From assembly GCA_002914845.1 (NCBI GenBank), contig JXTC01000080.1, forward strand, positions 626,396-690,395: DNA of 64,000 nucleotides, in the 5' to 3' direction. Both the position numbers and the translations under genes were made by a program. This document shows, piece after piece, positions 11,701 through 24,390 of this stretch. This stretch comes from Trema orientale. Lineage: Eukaryota > Streptophyta > Magnoliopsida > Rosales > Cannabaceae. Below the pieces are notes generated by a model, which was not told the DNA's origin, ran no database searches, and saw nothing but the letters and a program-made list of their open reading frames with translations. How positions within the stretch are numbered: the first letter of the stretch is position 1; the number at the start of each line of letters is the position of its first letter.

Positions 11701-14590
11701 ATATAAATTTCATAATAAAAATTTAAAAATAAAAAACTCTATTAATTAATTATGTCTTTACCAACTTGAGAATCAGCAAGATCACTGTCTCTTTATCAAA
11801 TCAACTTCTAAGTTCTAACCATTTACGGCTTCTTCGATGAGATTAAGTCACGATGTGATTTCTTGGCTGCCTTCATTAGGGAACACTACCATTACTTATT
11901 ATTACAATAGTTTATGTGAAAGGAGAGACAAAGATATCTACTTATAAAGTAAAAATTGGGACACTAATAACTTACATGTGATGTGATATCCTTTTTAGCC
12001 ATATAATTTTAAATAGTGTGGTCTTATTTTAAAATAATGAGTGGTTGAAATGCATATCACATTAACCGGTATAAATTTTAGTATAATATTTTGGTGTCCT
12101 ATTATTATTCACTGATGTGGATTATAATCTTCAAAATTATGTCGGTTACTTTCTTGATCAATCAATCAATCTAAATTATGAAAAATCAATTTACTTTGTT
12201 TTAGTATCGATATTAGAAAGGTAATACATCATCATTCTTTTTTGGATCGAGTAAGTAAAATTGATGCTTTTTTTTTCGCATAAATATCAAGGATTTTATA
12301 AGGCATGTTTGAGCATTTAAATATATCCTTATTTTCAAATAAAAAAAAGTCTTTTGAATGAAATAAGGAGTGTCGTGTGTAGGTAATATAAAAGCATGGC
12401 CAACTCTTCAGTGAGTCAACCCTCTCATTCAAGCAAATTAAGGACGAGACCGGATTATCCCATGCAAGTTGATACGTGTGGGGTTTATTAATATTGTGAA
12501 ATTTGTTTCCTTTCTTAGGATTTCTACATTGAATTTTTTTTAAAATTAAAAGTGACAATTTTTTTAGAAATAATAATAATAATAATAATAATAATCTTTA
12601 TCCTATAAATAAAATCTCTGCAATGTTATTTTTTTTAAAAAAAATCTCTGCACTGTTCACAACTTCACATGGTTATATAGGCATAGCTATAGTACTGTTC
12701 GAAGTGTCTTAAATTATTTTTCTCCAATCCTCTACAATACTGTATAAATTTGTTCAAAGTTTATATTTGTAGGTTAGATTATCAGTTAGCAGAAATAAAA
12801 GGTCATAAGTTCCAAATTTCCAAATAGAAGGTGTGCATTTAAAATTTACCCAAATCAATATATCAAAGGTAATGCTTTATTTATTTATTTATTTTTTTGG
12901 AAATGGTAATACTTTATTCTTATTATGTTCATTTTTTGTAATTAATTGATGCTAATTAGTGAGTCTCACGTGTTATGGGGTTATGATAGACATTTTATTT
13001 TATTTTTTTCCTCAAGCCACTTTCGTTATTTATTTAATTTTTTTCGACAGAAAAGAAGTTATACTTATTTATTGCCACTTTCGTAAGTTTCGTTATTCTA
13101 ATCTTTAGACCAACACAATAACAACTAATATAAAGTAAGTTTTTCTTTTGAAAAAAATTAATTTTTTTTAATTTTTTTATGGAATTAATTTTTTTTTTAT
13201 AAAATATGACTTAACTAATGATTTCTATTTATTAAAAAAATAAATAAAAAATAACTCATGTATCTTGAGAGTCCAATTCTTGACCTAACACCTAATCCCC
13301 GAAAAATTAATTCTTTTATTTTAACACAAGTGAATCATACTTTTTGTTTTCTATTTGGAGCAATAATTATTGTACTTGACTAGGATGATAGCGCTCAAAA
13401 ATCCATTTGGGTGGGCAAACAAAAGAACTACTAAGCCCAGTTTTTTAACGCCTTGTATCAAGCCAAATTATATAATGCAGAATCGCAATAGCAATTCAGT
13501 ATGGGAATAATGGTGGATATTTTTCTTTGACCGCTTATAATGGTGGATTCATAATTAGACTTTTAAAAAAAAAAATTAAATGGTAGATCTTTCAGGTTTT
13601 AGGGAGTCATATTCACAAGATCGTATTTTTATTAAGGAGTCATATTCGAAAGGTTGAGAAAGGATATATCGTAACAAGTGACGACAATAACAATATCTTA
13701 TGTCCCTAACACTGATAATGTTAAAATATAAATCATTTGTTCACATGCCATAAATTATGTTGTCTCTACAAATAATTCTTATTAAATGATACATATGTGG
13801 TGATTATTCTATTAAGAGTTTTTGATATGTTTGGTCCTTATATTATTATTTGCAGATTGATAATATGGTTCCTAAGTTAATTTTTTTGGTAATTAAGTTC
13901 TTAAGTTTTAAAATTTTTAATAATTACTCACAAAAAAGAGCCTAATTACTAAAATTTTAAGAACTTAAGGACTCAATTACCAAAAATATTAATTCAAAGG
14001 CTATTTTACCAATCACGAAAAATATAGGGCCAGTCATGCCAATAAACCTTTTATTAAAAATGAGTGGTTTGCTGTTTCACTTTCCGGGTCAAACCAATGT
14101 ATCTAGATCTTTTGTTTTTGTTAGCAAAGTAGAGGTTGGGACTTGGGCAGGTCACATTTAAACATATGACCCCGAATTTGTTCATTTGCTACTGATTCGT
14201 TAATTATAATTTTCAATGAATTCAAGATTCATTTGCTGTTTATTTGAAACTCATATCATGTCTAATTTTGATTTTTCAATTCATATCTATTAATGAATTA
14301 ATACCATAAAATTAAAAATTAACACAATGTGTTAGACATAGATTGGTACACGTGATTTGAATTTATTTATTATATATAGACAATCTCTTTTCAAGTCATA
14401 AAAGAGAAAAAGGAAAATATAATTGTTTAAATTTCAGCATTGAATTATTCAATTATATTACACCATAACATTAATTAAACAACTCATTACATTGTTTCTC
14501 TACAAGAAAATGTAGGAACTAGAAAAAAATTCCCAACAAACCATTCATGAAAGCAATAATCTCAAGTACTAATGTTTCTTATGTCATTAA
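11701..14590. other. Intergenic AT-rich region, second part
   Basis: No supported gene. It contains an AAT repeat (12564-12593), a stretch near 13206-13232 similar to the SINE body end in NPF intron 2, and a foldback element listed separately. The longest open frame (minus, 12232-12558) has no recognisable domain, lacks an ATG start and is rich in Lys/Ile as expected for AT-rich noncoding DNA. Confidence 0.5.
13812..14057. mobile_element. Foldback (MITE-like) element
   Basis: About 246 bp that folds on itself over almost its whole length. The left arm holds GGTAATTAAGTTCTTAAG and the right arm the near-reverse complement CTTAAGGACTCAATTACC; the outer ends pair as well. There is no coding capacity. 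Arms have diverged by several mismatches, so it is not recent. TTA-like flanks are present, but a target duplication is not certain. Confidence 0.5.
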
Positions 14591-16996
14591 CTAGGCTGGT
14601 TCATCATGTTCTAGTAAAAACTCCACTACTTTACTCATGGCAAGCCTTAAGTTTCTATCTTCTTGCACACACAAAAGAGCAACTTTAACCAATTTCTCGA
14701 CCTTCTTCTTGTCAAACTCATCATTGATCAATCTTGGATCAATTATCTCCTTAAGCCCTTCTTGTCTGATCTTCTCAGTCACCCATTGAACCAAGTGACT
14801 AAACTCACCATGATCATGGTCAGCAGCATTTGAGAGAAAACTAGAGGTACATTTCCCAGTCAGAAGCTCTAAAACAACAATCCCATAGCTGTAGACATCT
14901 GCCTTAGCATCTATTTTCATATTCATCATCCACTCTGGTGCTAAGTACCCTCTGGTGCCCCGAACTCGAGAGAATCCGACATCGTAAACGTCTTTGAAGA
15001 GCTTTGACATCCCAAAATCTGCTACCTTAGGCTCTAAATGATCATCTAACAGTATGTTTTGAGGCTTAACATCACAATGGAGCACCCATTCTAGGCACTC
15101 CTCATGTAAATATGACAACCCTTTTGCGGTTCCTATGGCAATGTCATATCTTTGATTCAATCCTAGTTTTTTGGATGAATCTGAGAACAAGAATTTGTCC
15201 AATGAGCCGTTTTCGACGTAGTCGTAAACAAGTAGTTTGTGCTCATTTTGTGCACAGAAACCCCAGAGCTTCACCAGATTTTTATGGTTTATATTCCCTA
15301 TGACACTTACCTCTGCCCAAAACTCTGCATTTCCTTGCAAAATGCCTTCAAGTCTCTTAACTGCTACAACTCTTCCATCATCTAAAATCCCTTTGTAGAC
15401 TGATCCAAAACCGCCTTTTCCAATCTCTTCTTTGAAGTTTTTAGTTGCCCTTTTCAACTCCGAGTAAGTGAATCTTTTGAAACCCAATGCTAACGCCATG
15501 TATCCCATGTTGATCATCTCCTCATTGACTTGCTTTCGGTAGATGAACCACCACCATAAGCTAAGACAGATTACTTCAATGACTGCAAAAGAAACTACAA
15601 ACGCCATTAGGTAGTTCAAGTACCCGTTTTTGTTACTCTTTTCTCCTTTAGCATCATTATTCATAAGTACTTCAGCTGCTGAACAGCTCAAATCCTCTGC
15701 CTTTTCATTTGTCAGCTGTGTCCGAGAGCTCATTGTTATCTCTTTTGGAACCTTAATGTATATGACGCTGGGAGCATCTGGAGTATGATAACCATTTACA
15801 AGAAAGCTTTTTGGAAAACATTGTCCTTGCCCATCAAGTGAATATCCAAACCCCTTGCATTTAACATCTGTCAAGCATGAGTGTCTGCATTCTAGAAAGG
15901 AAATTCCAATATTGTATGTGCTCAAATCATAGCCATAGTAATCTGTGTTAAGAAGCTCAATGAAATTAACCTTATCTAGATCATTTGACAGAATTAATGG
16001 TGGTCTGCAGCCTTTAGACCAGTCCGAAACATCGACTCTGGTGAAGCCATGAGGACAATAGCAAGCTGGTTTTGGGTTCTTGTAACCACATATACCATAT
16101 TCACCACACAGGCCATCAACCAAGCAAGAATCTAAATTGAAAGGCAACCATGAGATTTCCCAAAGCCCAGTTGAGTCATCTAGGCTGTACAATCTCAAAA
16201 TCCCATCATAATCTAACGTTAATCTGCGTTTTGGGCCAATTCCATAATCATATGCTTTAAACTTCAACAGATCACTTGATGTAAAACTTCCAAACTCGTC
16301 AAGAATTGCTATTCTAGAGCTATTGTAAGGTGTTCTACCAGTTTCAAATACATTACCAACAGGTTGTCTTGGCCAATAGATACTTGAAAGTTTAGGACCA
16401 TTATAGATAAGATTCAATAAATTATTGTCATCAAATTTCCAGTTGTAAAGTCCAGTCAAGTATGTACCTTTACTCCTCATGGACACCAACGTTGTGTTCT
16501 TCACAAGAGGCTGCAATGGCAGGAGAGTGTCAGTAGGGGAATCAAAGCTCCCCCAGATGATCGTCTTCTTTGCTTGATCGATCATAACCAAGTTTCCAAT
16601 CTCAAGAAGCCTAACTTCAACACCTGATGAACCAGAGAAGCTATCTGTTGACCAAACGATAGAACCATAAGCATCAGTCAAGATCAAGTTACCATTCTTT
16701 TGGAGAGTTAGTGTGGATTGTTTCCCACTAACTGGCCTATCTCTATTAGCCATCCAGACAACTGTTTTGTCTAAAGATTTGGCATACCATATCGAAAAAC
16801 AAAAGGCGTTAATCCCCACCTTATAAAATCCAGCAGAGAATGTACCATTTGGTGAAACCAAGAACTCACTTTCTAATTTGTCAACTTTCAAGGAACTCCC
16901 TCTTCTCAAGCTTGGCAACCCTGGTGGTGAGCTTGGTTGGGCCAAACTTATTGCTTGTGCAAGGAAGAGGAGAATGAAAATCCCAGAAAATGCCAT
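14591..16996 (-). CDS. G-type lectin S-receptor-like Ser/Thr kinase
   Basis: Intronless 801-residue plasma-membrane receptor kinase of the S-domain (G-type lectin) class, resembling the ZmPK1 subgroup; such proteins sense extracellular cues in immunity or development, and the ligand here is unknown. ATG at 16996. Order: signal peptide 1-19; bulb-type lectin domain about 30-150 (VVWMANRDRPV, IIWGSFDSPTDTLLP); EGF-like Cys-rich part about 291-330; PAN-like segment about 350-415; transmembrane helix about 459-487; kinase about 525-797. In the kinase the glycine loop is GKGGFG (527-532), the ATP lysine is K547, the catalytic loop is HCDVKPQN (H640-D642), DFG is 660-662 and APE 686-688. HCD in place of HRD makes it a non-RD kinase, a form common in immune receptors. 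All catalytic residues are present and the frame is intact, so it is probably functional. Confidence 0.93.
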   Translation of the reverse strand: MAFSGIFILLFLAQAISLAQPSSPPGLPSLRRGSSLKVDKLESEFLVSPNGTFSAGFYKVGINAFCFSIWYAKSLDKTVVWMANRDRPVSGKQSTLTLQKNGNLILTDAYGSIVWSTDSFSGSSGVEVRLLEIGNLVMIDQAKKTIIWGSFDSPTDTLLPLQPLVKNTTLVSMRSKGTYLTGLYNWKFDDNNLLNLIYNGPKLSSIYWPRQPVGNVFETGRTPYNSSRIAILDEFGSFTSSDLLKFKAYDYGIGPKRRLTLDYDGILRLYSLDDSTGLWEISWLPFNLDSCLVDGLCGEYGICGYKNPKPACYCPHGFTRVDVSDWSKGCRPPLILSNDLDKVNFIELLNTDYYGYDLSTYNIGISFLECRHSCLTDVKCKGFGYSLDGQGQCFPKSFLVNGYHTPDAPSVIYIKVPKEITMSSRTQLTNEKAEDLSCSAAEVLMNNDAKGEKSNKNGYLNYLMAFVVSFAVIEVICLSLWWWFIYRKQVNEEMINMGYMALALGFKRFTYSELKRATKNFKEEIGKGGFGSVYKGILDDGRVVAVKRLEGILQGNAEFWAEVSVIGNINHKNLVKLWGFCAQNEHKLLVYDYVENGSLDKFLFSDSSKKLGLNQRYDIAIGTAKGLSYLHEECLEWVLHCDVKPQNILLDDHLEPKVADFGMSKLFKDVYDVGFSRVRGTRGYLAPEWMMNMKIDAKADVYSYGIVVLELLTGKCTSSFLSNAADHDHGEFSHLVQWVTEKIRQEGLKEIIDPRLINDEFDKKKVEKLVKVALLCVQEDRNLRLAMSKVVEFLLEHDEPA

Positions 16997-17956
16997 TGTG
17001 AGATTTTAGAGTAGAGAATCAGAAGCCAGACCTCAAGATTCTATATTTGTTTTGGAGTGAAACCATTATTGGATATGCCAACGAAACTTCTGACTTTTTT
17101 TAAATTCTTTCAGCTTACTGACACTGTATCAGTCCTAATCAAATGTCAATGGTCTTTTTTTTTTTTTTTTCCTTTTTTTGAGAGGGAATCGAATGTCAAA
17201 GTTAATAAGTTGATATCATCGAATAATTGATCAATTAAATATTTGCATATAACATAATAATTTGGCGGCCAAGCGGCAAATATCAGCTTGACCACCGGAC
17301 TGTTCCATATGTTTGTATAGTTGACTTTTTTAATGCCAAAATGTACTCAAAATATTGAGATTAAAGGAAATCTTTGATTCACATTGATCTAGCTGCGCAG
17401 TGGATTCTATTTTGTCACAAGAGTAGTTTCAAGTCATTCTACGTACCACAAATATGGTTTTCTATGCTATTACTTAATATTTATGTTTGAATTCATGCGA
17501 TTTTATTAAAGCAAAGGATTCGAGAGCATATTTACAAATCCGTAATGCAGAGAGAAAAGAATGGAAAAGAGAAAAGCTTTAATGTGTTTATATACTAATT
17601 AGGGAACCCTAGACTTTCTTAGGGATGGTTCTTATTCCCTCCATTCCCTTTACGTGGCCTAGGTTTAATTTCTCAGTATAACTTGCTTGACCGAAACTTC
17701 ATCGAGTCCATTTCGTTTTAATCACGTATATGGAGGAAAATTACTTCAATAACAGAATGGAGAACGAATGCACAATTTGTCATTCCTCAAATCATAAGTG
17801 TAAATAGTACAACATCCTGCAAAATACAAAGTTTTACAATAACTTCCCTTGAATCCCATCTTCCCCAGTCCCTCAAAGAATAGCTGTACAAACGAATAAT
17901 TATACACAGTGAAACAGAGGCAAGTTACCTAGAAACCGAACCTAAATCATAAATTG
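16997..17956. other. Spacer upstream of the receptor kinase
   Basis: Promoter side of the minus-strand receptor kinase and 3' side of the ATG1 gene. It is AT-rich with a T-run at 17154-17177. Nothing else can be supported. Confidence 0.5.
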
Positions 17957-20900
17957 TCAAGACGGATACTGTTGATCCTCACATTTCAAAATAGCCATCC
18001 GCTGAGACCTTGAATAACCTTGCCTGTTATTTAGTATGTCAATGTAAGTTCGGAGCCTATACCGGTCTGAACTTGTCAAAGAGAATGGAGGGTTGAGAAT
18101 GAGGGATGGTGCTTCAACTAGAAGGAACACTAACAACCGAACAGCTTTCGTGTAAAATGCTGTTGCGCTTTCCATGTTACCCATTAACTCATCAACCTGC
18201 CAAACGTAAATGACTCAGTGAGTATCACCTGTATGCTTAATCAACATTTCAAAATGAAATTTGATATTTGCTAAGTGCTATTAGTGTGTACCTATCTTCC
18301 CATGACGGTGACTGGACTAGTTCAACAAATGAAGTCTAAATTTTTCGGATGTTATTGCTTTTATTACGATTGTAGTATATTTAATTGACCTGACCAGCAT
18401 ATAATACCTAAAATGCCAGTAAAATACACGCATTTTGCTTTGCACTACTATCCCTTATTTTTTCCATGTAAGATGATCATATGCATCAAGATTGCATATC
18501 AAACTAAAATTAAATGGAGCAAGCAAGATTTGAACTAAACTGTTTTGGTAGAATCTCAGGTGCATGTCAAAAGTAGACTTGTTTTTGTTGGCATTCCACA
18601 AGAAAAATGAAATAAAATAAAATTCTTTTTGGCTCCACGATTTGGAAAATGTATTTTCCGTTAAAACACGAACAAGAAGCAAATATGATCATACATACTT
18701 AGCCAATCAATTCAGGTACTACAACATAATTCAACAAAGACAGTCCAAGATGTGAGAAAAAGAAAAGGAAATACTTTTTTTTTTTTATAAGATAGAAAAA
18801 GTATTACTCACACCCCCACGTCTTCCAAAAGCAAGAGCAGATTGAAAGATTGTCTCCATTGCATCTGGCATCTCTATATTTCCTGCAACCATGATAAAAA
18901 GACAGATAGCATCTTACAAAACAATAATTCATGATATTGGTTTCCAGAACAAGCAAAGAAAATCAGGCAATGATGTGAACTTCTCCGCCATTTGTTCAGG
19001 CCACAAACACTAGTCCAAAGACGGTAACAATAAGTGGAAAACAAAAATAAACAATATGACGTATGAAAAGAAGTTGAATGCATACCAGGCTCGACAATCT
19101 TTGCAAGTTCTTCTGCATGTTCAAACTCCCTGAGGAATTCCCTCCCTATCTGAGAGGAAATTTCCTCAGGCCCTTGATTGCTAACAACATCAAGGCATTC
19201 CTCTGCGTCAAGGCTACTGAGCTTCTTGCTGGTGCTCCCCCTAAATCTTGTAGTCTCTTGGCTTGGACTTCCTTCCATAGCTGAGGCAGCTTGCGTGTGG
19301 CATATATGCAATGCTTGCTTCCAAATTGCAAGAATTACAAGCTGAATTGAGAATGCTTCAAGTTGCTTACCAGCCTCAATCTGTTTCAACAGGCATTTAG
19401 TGAAAACTTAGGCAATAAAAGTTGCATAAATAGTGCACAGAAAAAGCTAACAATTTAGTGAGTCTTTACGCATATATAGACATTTCTTACCATATAAATT
19501 ACACTAACATGCAATTAATTAATTAATTCCGTACAAATTACGTGTCGAGGCCCAAAAAAAGAGCTTGCAATCAAGTTCAAGACCTTTAAGTTAAGGAAGC
19601 CCCCAAGCTCCAGATTGCTTGTTCAAGATCAAATAATACTTAATCCTACCTTGGACAAGCAATAATTTGGTGTGGACTGACTAGTTGCACCCACAAGTGG
19701 ACCAAGTTCAAGCTTAAATGCAGTCTGTGAAATTAAGCCAAACTAAACAGAAGACCAGTGTGCTATTCAAGCTTGAGAAATATTAAGCCTAATTAAACAT
19801 GTAATACTTTGGCACAGGTTGGCTAATTGCACAAAGTGGCAGGAACCATGATGTTGTAGCTTACCTTTTCATTCACTAATTCCGTGATAGCAGATGCACA
19901 CTTCTGCAGAGACTTAAGCCTTGTCATGCAGTGTGCTGATGGCTGCTCCATAGTATCTACTATATCTGTTGATCCTTGGGAAGTCCCTGGACCAGAACTC
20001 TGACTTTCCAGGCTTTCCATGCGGCAAATATTACTGTTAGCTGCACCAATGATCGGCACGGGAGCTGTTGAAACAGTAGCTACAGATGCTTTAGGTGGAC
20101 TATCTGATTTGTATGGAAAATGGCTTGGCTTGGAGGCACCGGCTGAGGAAGATGACACGTCAATAGGGGGTCCAGAGACTAGTACATAGTCTTGATCAAT
20201 AAACTCCAGTGAATCAATAACTGTGTATGGAAACAAGATAGAACCAGTGAAAAACTAATGCTCTATTAGGATATTTATTTCTGGATGTAAACCAAAGACT
20301 AAAATGAGAAAAGAACATAATAGAATCTTGGCACCTCTCGAGTGAGCTATCATTGGTTTCTGGCCCATGGGTTTCAGAGGATCATTTAGACTTCTAACTG
20401 ATAATTTATGGCTTTCTGACCAAATGTTATAATTTTCTTTATTGTTCACAGTACTGTATTTAAGAATAGGATCAATGTTGTTGGATGTGGTAGGTGTCGG
20501 TTCGAGCCTATCAACTTTTGTACCAAGAGATGATGCTTCATGCCTATCAGCTTTTGTATCAAGAGAAAATCCATAAGTAGACTTCATTGAGGACCTCCTT
20601 AAATGAGAAGGGCTCCCCTCTGGACCGCTGGAATCATCATCTAAGAAGAAAGGCAGGCAATCCTCTTGAGAATTTTCGTCTATTTTCCTCACAGGGTTGC
20701 TATCAGATAATGGAAATCCTGCCACTATTCTTGTTGACCTCCTACTGCTGCATTCAATAAAAGACTGTCCTCATCTAAAACACACACACATCAGAAGGTG
20801 ACAGAGAACTAGTCATTACAGCCCTGATTACCTCAACGAGTCATCTGGCTGCTTTTGAGATAGAAACTGGTGGTTGAAGAACTCTTCAAATGTCAAGCGC

Positions 20901-22478
20901 TCCACTGTAAGTACAAAAGAATCAGAGCTACAGAATAAAATTTCACATGAGTATCATAAAATTCCAGTGGAATCAACTGGGAGATGGGAGAAAACTATAT
21001 GGTTCTCCTGTCTCATTCTTTTGCCTATTTGTTTGAAACAAACAAATATTGCTAAAGCATATGACTACGCAGTTATGACTCGTATGGACTATGAAAATGA
21101 TTATGACTAAACATGTGTTATAAGCACATTAAATTATTAGTTAAATGTAAAATTCAAACTATAAAATTTTCTCATGCTTCATCATTTCTTGTCGTCTTTT
21201 CTTTTTTCTTAATAAGAAACAAGAACTACTATTAAATCAAAATGAAGGACTCATGCCTTATGCGGTATGCTTAAGCAACCGAATTAAGTATTTAATAACC
21301 TCTGTTCTTATTTTGTTTCTTACATATATCAATATACATAATATAATATATGTAAAATTTAAATAGAAAAACTTCAGTTCTTACAACTAATTACCAGGAA
21401 GAATATTAAGTACAAACTTGGAGTAACTGTGATTGAAGCATTGAGGAAGATTTCAGCTCAATTAGTTAAACAAACATCAAGACAGTACAGCATCTAAAGA
21501 TAGTTTCTTGGAGAAAATCGAGTCTGCGCAAAATCCCTGGGTAGTTATAGCCAACCTCAATATCCCCCAATTTATGCAATCCAATATTCACGCCATAAAA
21601 AAAATAATGATTGAAGTAAACTAGGAGAAACTATTTTTTTTTTTTTAAAAAAAAAAAACGAAAAAAAGCTGTTCATTCTGAAACAGAATCTCCCGTGGGT
21701 CTGTGTAAGACAAACTTTTGGAATTACATTGCACAATATACCTGGATTACGACGCAACAATTTATGGCACAAGTCTTTGCACTCAGAACTCAAAAAATCA
21801 TTGCTATCTGGAGGGAAATTCAAGTCAGTTGATTTCACAATGTTCTGGAGTAACTGCACAACATACGAGCAGGGAATTAAACTAAATACTTAGAATGAAA
21901 AAATAATAAACTATCAAAAGATACCGTGTAGAGGGTGATCACTGAAATTAGAAGCTTGAAATATAAAGTTCATAAGCGCTATGAGAACCACTTGATATGT
22001 TCCAAGAAGAAGGAAACAGAGAACAAGAAGCAAAAGAAAAAAAGAAAGAAAGAAAAAAACCTGTATTTGATTATTTCCAGTAAATGGGGTTTTTCCAGTT
22101 ACAAGCTGAAATAAAATTGCACCAACACTCCAGAGATCTGCCTGTGCATTCAATTCCAAGGGTGGTAGTAGAAAGACAATATGTAAGCTCTGTTATGAGT
22201 GACTACTATAAACACACACACACACACACACAGAGGAAGGAAATTATCACCTTTGCATCATATTTTTGAAGTTGCATTATCTCCGGAGCCATGTAAAGAG
22301 GTGAACCACATAACGTTTCTGCAAGGCCTCGAGGTTGCAAAGATCTACCAAAAGGAAACTTTAAATGCATAAGACATGACATCGAAGTAGGTCCATAGGG
22401 GAGTCAGCAAATACTGAGAAGTTAAATCAAGCATTGAGAATAGTAATAGGGAAATTTAGAAAATCAAATATATATGTG

Positions 22479-22510
<32 letters not shown>

Positions 22511-23864
22511 CCAAAGACAGAGAAGCATTTCATGCCTTCATATTCGGTGTGGAGCGAAAATTTTAAAACACCGTGATCCAATAAATACTATGTCATGACA
22601 TCAAATCAATAATTTTAATCAAATTTGAAATGGAGAAGATTCTTTTTTCACTTTTTATTTGAAGCAAAAACATAGTATACCAGCATCTTGATCTCTTATA
22701 AGCAATTTTAGTGGAGAGAGACAGAGAAGATTTGACTTATCACTTATAGAAGCTAGTAATGACATTACTAGGACATTAACTGCTATAAAATCAATAGAAG
22801 GCAAGAAGATGACGAAATATACCTTGCAAATCCAAAATCAGCAATCTTCAAAACTGAATTATCGTCATGAGTAGAAAGCAGAAGATTCTGCTCCAAATAT
22901 AATATGGGTCACAAATGGAAAAATAACTACAGACCATTCTGCAATAACTGTATGAATTGATGTGAAACATTATCCTGAGATGCTTTAACCAATAATTCTA
23001 TCCTACTATACATATTTATCGACCATAAACTTGCTCAACTCATAAGCAATTTCATCAGCATTTGATGATCTTGTCCAAGTTCAACGATATACTCAACTAG
23101 TTTAAGCCATCATTTTGCAATGCAAGTTCTATTCTGTTTGGATCATCAGTACAAAGACGAATCAGAAAATAGTACATTTTGCATACGGAGACCAAACCTG
23201 TGGTTTTAAGTCGCGGTGTATAAGATTATTGTCACGAAGAATTTGTAGACCAGCCGCTGTAAATAATGGAATAAGCTAATATCACTACACGATGACGCTA
23301 AACATGAAATGGAAAAAATTGAAGAGCCTAAAAAATAAAGAAATTCAAGACAAACCTAGCTGCTGCATGAAGTGCTTAGCAGTTGCTTCTGGAACTCTTC
23401 CATGGCGTTGGATATGCATTGAAAGATCACCACCTTTGCAGTATTCCAACACAAGATGTATTTTCCCAGGCACCTATATTAAGTGAATGTAAGCCAATAC
23501 TTTTGAAGCCGTCTTGACCGCCAAAACCCCCAAACCCCAAATGACTCCTCTTTCCCGAACTATTCTACAAGCTTATCTAAGTCATTAGTAGCATTTTAAT
23601 TTAATCTAGAATATTCAGATTCTCCCTTCAAATCAAAACTCAGACAGCATAACAAAATCTGATGTCTTCATTCTACTGAGAAAAAGGTATTTAAAAGGTA
23701 GAAAACAAACAACTCCAATAGAATTTCTGATGTTACGTGCCACCAATATGATTAATGGTCTAAATTACAACTATGGAACATTCCTTCAGCGCACAATAAA
23801 CATTCCCAAGAAAATATCAAATTCCTGGAATATAAAGTAAGTTTTGCAATTGTGTCTGTATATA

Positions 23865-23901
<37 letters not shown>

Positions 23902-24390
23902 TCAACTTCAACAAGCTCCAGGAAATGAGAAAGACTTGACTTTGAATAATCGTTCCGGTCAATACAACAATACCCAAGTACTTATCTTACTACTTTTTCC
24001 AGCATAACTTCCAATTTTGAAGAAAGTAGTCAAATCAGTTTCCTTCACTTTCACGAATTTTCTAAGCATCTAAACCGGAAAAAAAAAAAAAAAAAAAAAA
24101 CAAAAACAAAAACAAAAACAAAAAACTAAAGCAGCGCGAACCTCTATAATATCGTGCAAGCGAATAATATTGGGATGGTTAATCTTCTTCAAGATAAAGA
24201 TCTCGGACATTAGACTCTCCTGCAACTTCTTGTTGAGCCGGCTCGTGACGATCTCCTTGATGGCCACCTCGGATCCATGGACCCGGTGCCTCGCGTGCCA
24301 CACCACCGAGAACGAACCCGACCCGATTTGCCGACCCACTAGGTAATCTCCAACCACCCTTCCTCCTCTCCCGTTCGCCTGAGCAGCCAT
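17957..24390 (-). CDS. Serine/threonine-protein kinase ATG1 (plant ATG1b/c type)
   Basis: Kinase that starts autophagosome formation together with ATG13, in the cytoplasm. Minus-strand exons: 24390-24142, 23473-23356, 23256-23198, 22887-22823, 22344-22251, 22141-22061, 21853-21742, 20904-20832, 20747-20335, 20220-19865, 19380-19086, 18882-18812, 18196-17957. All are GT-AG and in phase, giving 741 residues, the usual size for plant ATG1. Kinase domain about 14-270: GSGSFS (23-28), ATP lysine K45, HRD 136-138, DFG 159-161, APE 183-185. A Ser-rich middle follows; QDYVLV (YVLV at 433-436) fits an ATG8-interacting motif. The C-terminus carries two helical segments like the tandem MIT domain that binds ATG13. 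Intron 8 ends in a tandem NAGNAG acceptor. Intronic TG/TA, AC and GA repeats occur. No break is seen. Confidence 0.93.
23858..23902. repeat. TG/TA compound microsatellite in ATG1 intron 1
   Basis: A run of TG units followed by TA units, fully inside the first ATG1 intron (23474-24141). Other simple repeats in this gene are an AC run at 22210-22233, a TA/GA run at 22470-22511, and an A-run followed by CAAAAA units at 24079-24124. Confidence 0.85.
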
